7,792 nucleotides of DNA from Actinomycetes bacterium. Lineage in GTDB: Bacteria; Actinomycetota; Acidimicrobiia; Acidimicrobiales; RAAP-2. Shown here piece after piece: positions 6,261-7,792 of the stretch. A program made the translations under genes and the position numbers. The notes under the pieces are model-generated. The model was not told the DNA's origin, made no database searches, and saw nothing but the letters and a program-made list of their open reading frames with translations. Position 1 is the stretch's first letter. Each line of letters starts with the position of its first letter. The stretch lies in NCBI GenBank assembly GCA_021787255.1, contig JAJYMD010000287.1:1-7792 (forward strand). Reading direction: 5' to 3'.

Positions 6261-7352
6261 TCAGCCCCGCGCCGAGCCGGGGAGGTCGAGGACGCCTGCG
6301 AGCCTGGCCACGAGGCCGTCGGGGTCGCCGTACCAGCGGTCGGCGACCCGGCGGCCGGCAGCCCCGAGCGTGGCTCGCGTGAGGGGGTCGGCGATCGTCG
6401 CGACCGCTCCTAGGAGCTCTGCGGTGGACGTGAAGCGCACGCCTCCGCCCGCTCGGGCGAGCCTTGCCGCCACCGAGCCCTCTGGCACCACGATGGGCAC
6501 GCCGTAGCGGAGCGACTCGACGCACTCGCGGGCGTACACCTCACCGGGCAAGAGGTCAACGAGGCCCCAGGCTCTTGCCATCAGGATCCACAGGTCCATG
6601 CGCGTGTGCACCCCGAACTCGGCCACGCACGAACGGGATCGCCAGGCACGCGCGACCCCGCCTTCGACGACGACGACGTGCTCGCGCGCAAAGCGCGCGA
6701 GCAGCCAGCGGAGGCGCTCGGACGGCCAAGGGGTGGTCGGCACGCCGACACGGTCGCCCAGGACGAGCAGGTACTCCGGCACGCGATCAAGCCCGTGGTG
6801 ACGGCGCTCGCGCGCGCCGGGGTCCACCCGCGCGTACAGCCCGACGTGGAGCGCGCCGGGACGCCGTGCGCCACTGGCCTCCCCGCCGCCCTCCCGCGCG
6901 CTGGCCTCCCGGGCGCTGGCCTCCCCGCCACTGGCCTGCCCGCCACTGGCCTGCCCGCCGCTGGCCTCCCCGCCACTGGCCTGCAGCCGGACGTCGAGGA
7001 TCCCGTCCACAGGGGTCCGAGCGATCCCGACGGAGAGCACCGGCGCCTCCGGGGAGGCCGACGCGACCGACCTCGCCAGCCGCCCGACGCCGCCGTCGCC
7101 CGCCTCGACGAGCACCGCTCGGTACGGTGATCGAGGGGTCCGGGCGCCGCCGAGGGGGGTGACGTCGAAGGCGCCGTCCGCGAACGGCGTGCCGTCGCCG
7201 TCCACGTAGACGTCGACCGCCGCGATCCTGGAGAGCGCCCCAGCGACGCTCCGCAGCGCGGCGGTGCTTTCGGGCGTCGGCGTCTGGGTCCACGACGTGC
7301 TGCACACGGCGACGCGGGGAACCTCGGGGCTCGCCGGCACCTCAGAGGTCAC
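6261..7352 (-). CDS. GT-B type glycosyltransferase with an internal pentapeptide repeat
   Basis: This 363-residue protein appears soluble. The C-terminal half (about 165-350) resembles the nucleotide-sugar-binding half of GT-B glycosyltransferases (GT1/GT4-like) often found in actinobacterial polysaccharide loci. Marks include YLLVLGDR (194-201), a hydrophobic strand with acid HVVVVEGG (225-232), TRMDLW (250-255), and GEVYARECVESLRYGVPIVV (270-289). In that last motif, E271 and E279 have EX7E spacing and the sequence ends in a GxPIVVP loop. The N-terminal half (10-122) is a divergent Rossmann-like region. Residues 125-162 are a Gly/Ala/Ser repeat between the strand ending at 123 and HVGLYARVDP (169-178). 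The GTG start overlaps the end of the upstream coiled-coil gene by 11 bp, and no clear Shine-Dalgarno is visible, so translation is probably coupled. The likely role is adding a sugar to the same surface glycan as the neighbouring fusion protein; donor and acceptor are unknown. Confidence 0.8.
   Translation of the reverse strand: MTSEVPASPEVPRVAVCSTSWTQTPTPESTAALRSVAGALSRIAAVDVYVDGDGTPFADGAFDVTPLGGARTPRSPYRAVLVEAGDGGVGRLARSVASASPEAPVLSVGIARTPVDGILDVRLQASGGEASGGQASGGQASGGEASAREASAREGGGEASGARRPGALHVGLYARVDPGARERRHHGLDRVPEYLLVLGDRVGVPTTPWPSERLRWLLARFAREHVVVVEGGVARAWRSRSCVAEFGVHTRMDLWILMARAWGLVDLLPGEVYARECVESLRYGVPIVVPEGSVAARLARAGGGVRFTSTAELLGAVATIADPLTRATLGAAGRRVADRWYGDPDGLVARLAGVLDLPGSARG
6868..6990 (-). 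repeat. In-frame 15-bp minisatellite within the glycosyltransferase gene
   Basis: On the plus strand the core CTGGCCT recurs at exact 15-base steps from 6901 to 6976 (6901, 6916, 6931, 6946, 6961, 6976), with a further copy at 6874 and degenerate sequence between. The unit is roughly CTGGCCTSCCCGCCR. The coding strand gives pentapeptides ASGGE or ASGGQ (four copies), then ASARE (two copies), then degenerate remnants, at residues 125-162. The unit length is a multiple of three, so gain or loss of units keeps the frame. It most likely forms a flexible loop outside the catalytic core. Confidence 0.9.
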
Positions 7353-7792
7353 GAGGCCGATCGTCGAGCGTGCCGAGCGCTGCCTGCACGCGGGCCAGGT
7401 CCTCGCTCAGACGGTCCAGCACGTCCTGGACGAGCAGCTCGAGGTTGCCCACCCGCGCCGCCACGTCGTCGACGCGCGCCGCCACCTTGTCCACGGCGCG
7501 GATGAGATCGCCGATGAGCTCGCGGTCCGCCGCGGTCTCGGTGCGGGCGGCCGCGACGACCCGCGCACGGACTTTTGCCCGAACCCCTCCGCCACCGGCG
7601 CCCCCGATCGCGCCGCCCGCCGGGCCGTGCGGGGAGATGGCCTGGCCGGCCCCCGAGAGCTGCGCCCACTTGCGGTGCAAGGACGCGACCTCCTCGGCAT
7701 CGTGGAGCGGTGGCGGCAAGGGTTCCGGGTCGGCACGCCGCGACAGCAGCCGAGGCGCCGGCGGCGGCGCCTCGGCCTCGCCACCACGTCCG
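7342..7792 (-). CDS. Coiled-coil protein of unknown function (5' end beyond the window)
   Basis: The frame is open from the right edge of the window to TGA at 7342-7344, giving 149 visible residues. A TTG at 7717-7719 could start a 125-residue product. However, the frame continues upstream without a stop or any ATG or GTG start to the window edge, so the real start probably lies outside. Visible parts in order are a Pro/Glu/Arg-rich segment, the motif HRKWAQL, a Gly-rich low-complexity stretch, a basic helix around VRAKVRARV, and a C-terminal heptad-like helix (IRAVDKVAARVDDVAARV onward to about QAAL) with V/L/I at a/d-like positions, typical of a coiled coil. There is no membrane segment or catalytic motif. 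The gene end overlaps the glycosyltransferase start by 11 bp, so the two are probably co-translated and may interact. Such helices often sit beside or within polysaccharide-assembly enzymes, but I do not recognise the family. Confidence 0.6.
   Translation of the reverse strand, partial: GRGGEAEAPPPAPRLLSRRADPEPLPPPLHDAEEVASLHRKWAQLSGAGQAISPHGPAGGAIGGAGGGGVRAKVRARVVAAARTETAADRELIGDLIRAVDKVAARVDDVAARVGNLELLVQDVLDRLSEDLARVQAALGTLDDRPRDL

Noticed and set aside
6868..6990. Regularly spaced repeats considered as a CRISPR array
   Set aside because: The units are 15 bp and tandem without unique spacers, and they lie in frame within a coding sequence.
6464..7162. Plus-strand open frames opposite the GT-B gene with Pro/Ala/Arg repeats
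   Set aside because: The repeats are the complement of the pentapeptide minisatellite. The minus-strand frame carries the glycosyltransferase motifs.

Overview
The window is very GC-rich and almost entirely coding. GTG starts, G/C-rich third positions and the protein families point to a high-GC actinobacterium (Actinomycetota, possibly Acidimicrobiia-like; the lineage is inferred only from composition and gene families). I see no tRNA, rRNA, CRISPR array, insertion sequence or phage gene. No stretch longer than about 75 bases lacks a gene.

Layout: (1) Bases 1-1073 (+) hold the last codons of an upstream gene and a complete Ppx/GppA-type phosphatase, joined by a 4-bp stop/start overlap. This looks like the end of a housekeeping operon. 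(2) Bases 1062-3506 (-) encode an 814-residue YfhO-like polytopic membrane protein. It is convergent with the phosphatase and overlaps it by 12 bp. (3) Bases 3507-3581 are a divergent regulatory gap with a candidate leaderless promoter for the minus-strand gene, an imperfect dyad, and a strong ribosome binding site that can fold into a hairpin. (4) Bases 3582-6239 (+) encode an 885-residue fusion of a methyltransferase, a helical/proline-rich linker and two family-2 glycosyltransferase domains. (5) Bases 6261-7352 (-) encode a GT-B type glycosyltransferase interrupted by a pentapeptide repeat. (6) Bases 7342-7792 (-) hold the 3' part of a coiled-coil protein of unknown function, which overlaps the start of gene 5 by 11 bp.

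Together, genes 2, 4, 5 and probably 6 look like part of a cell-surface polysaccharide locus beside the housekeeping phosphatase gene. The fusion could add two sugar types and a methyl group to a lipid-linked glycan at the cytoplasmic face. The YfhO-like protein could add sugars or modify the glycan on the outer side of the membrane. The GT-B enzyme would add a further residue. Substrates cannot be read from the sequence. I found no clearly new defence, mobile or RNA system. The most interesting items are the methyltransferase-coiled coil-tandem GT fusion, the in-frame minisatellite inside a glycosyltransferase gene, a nine-base homopolymer in the YfhO-like gene, and the folded leader of the fusion gene.
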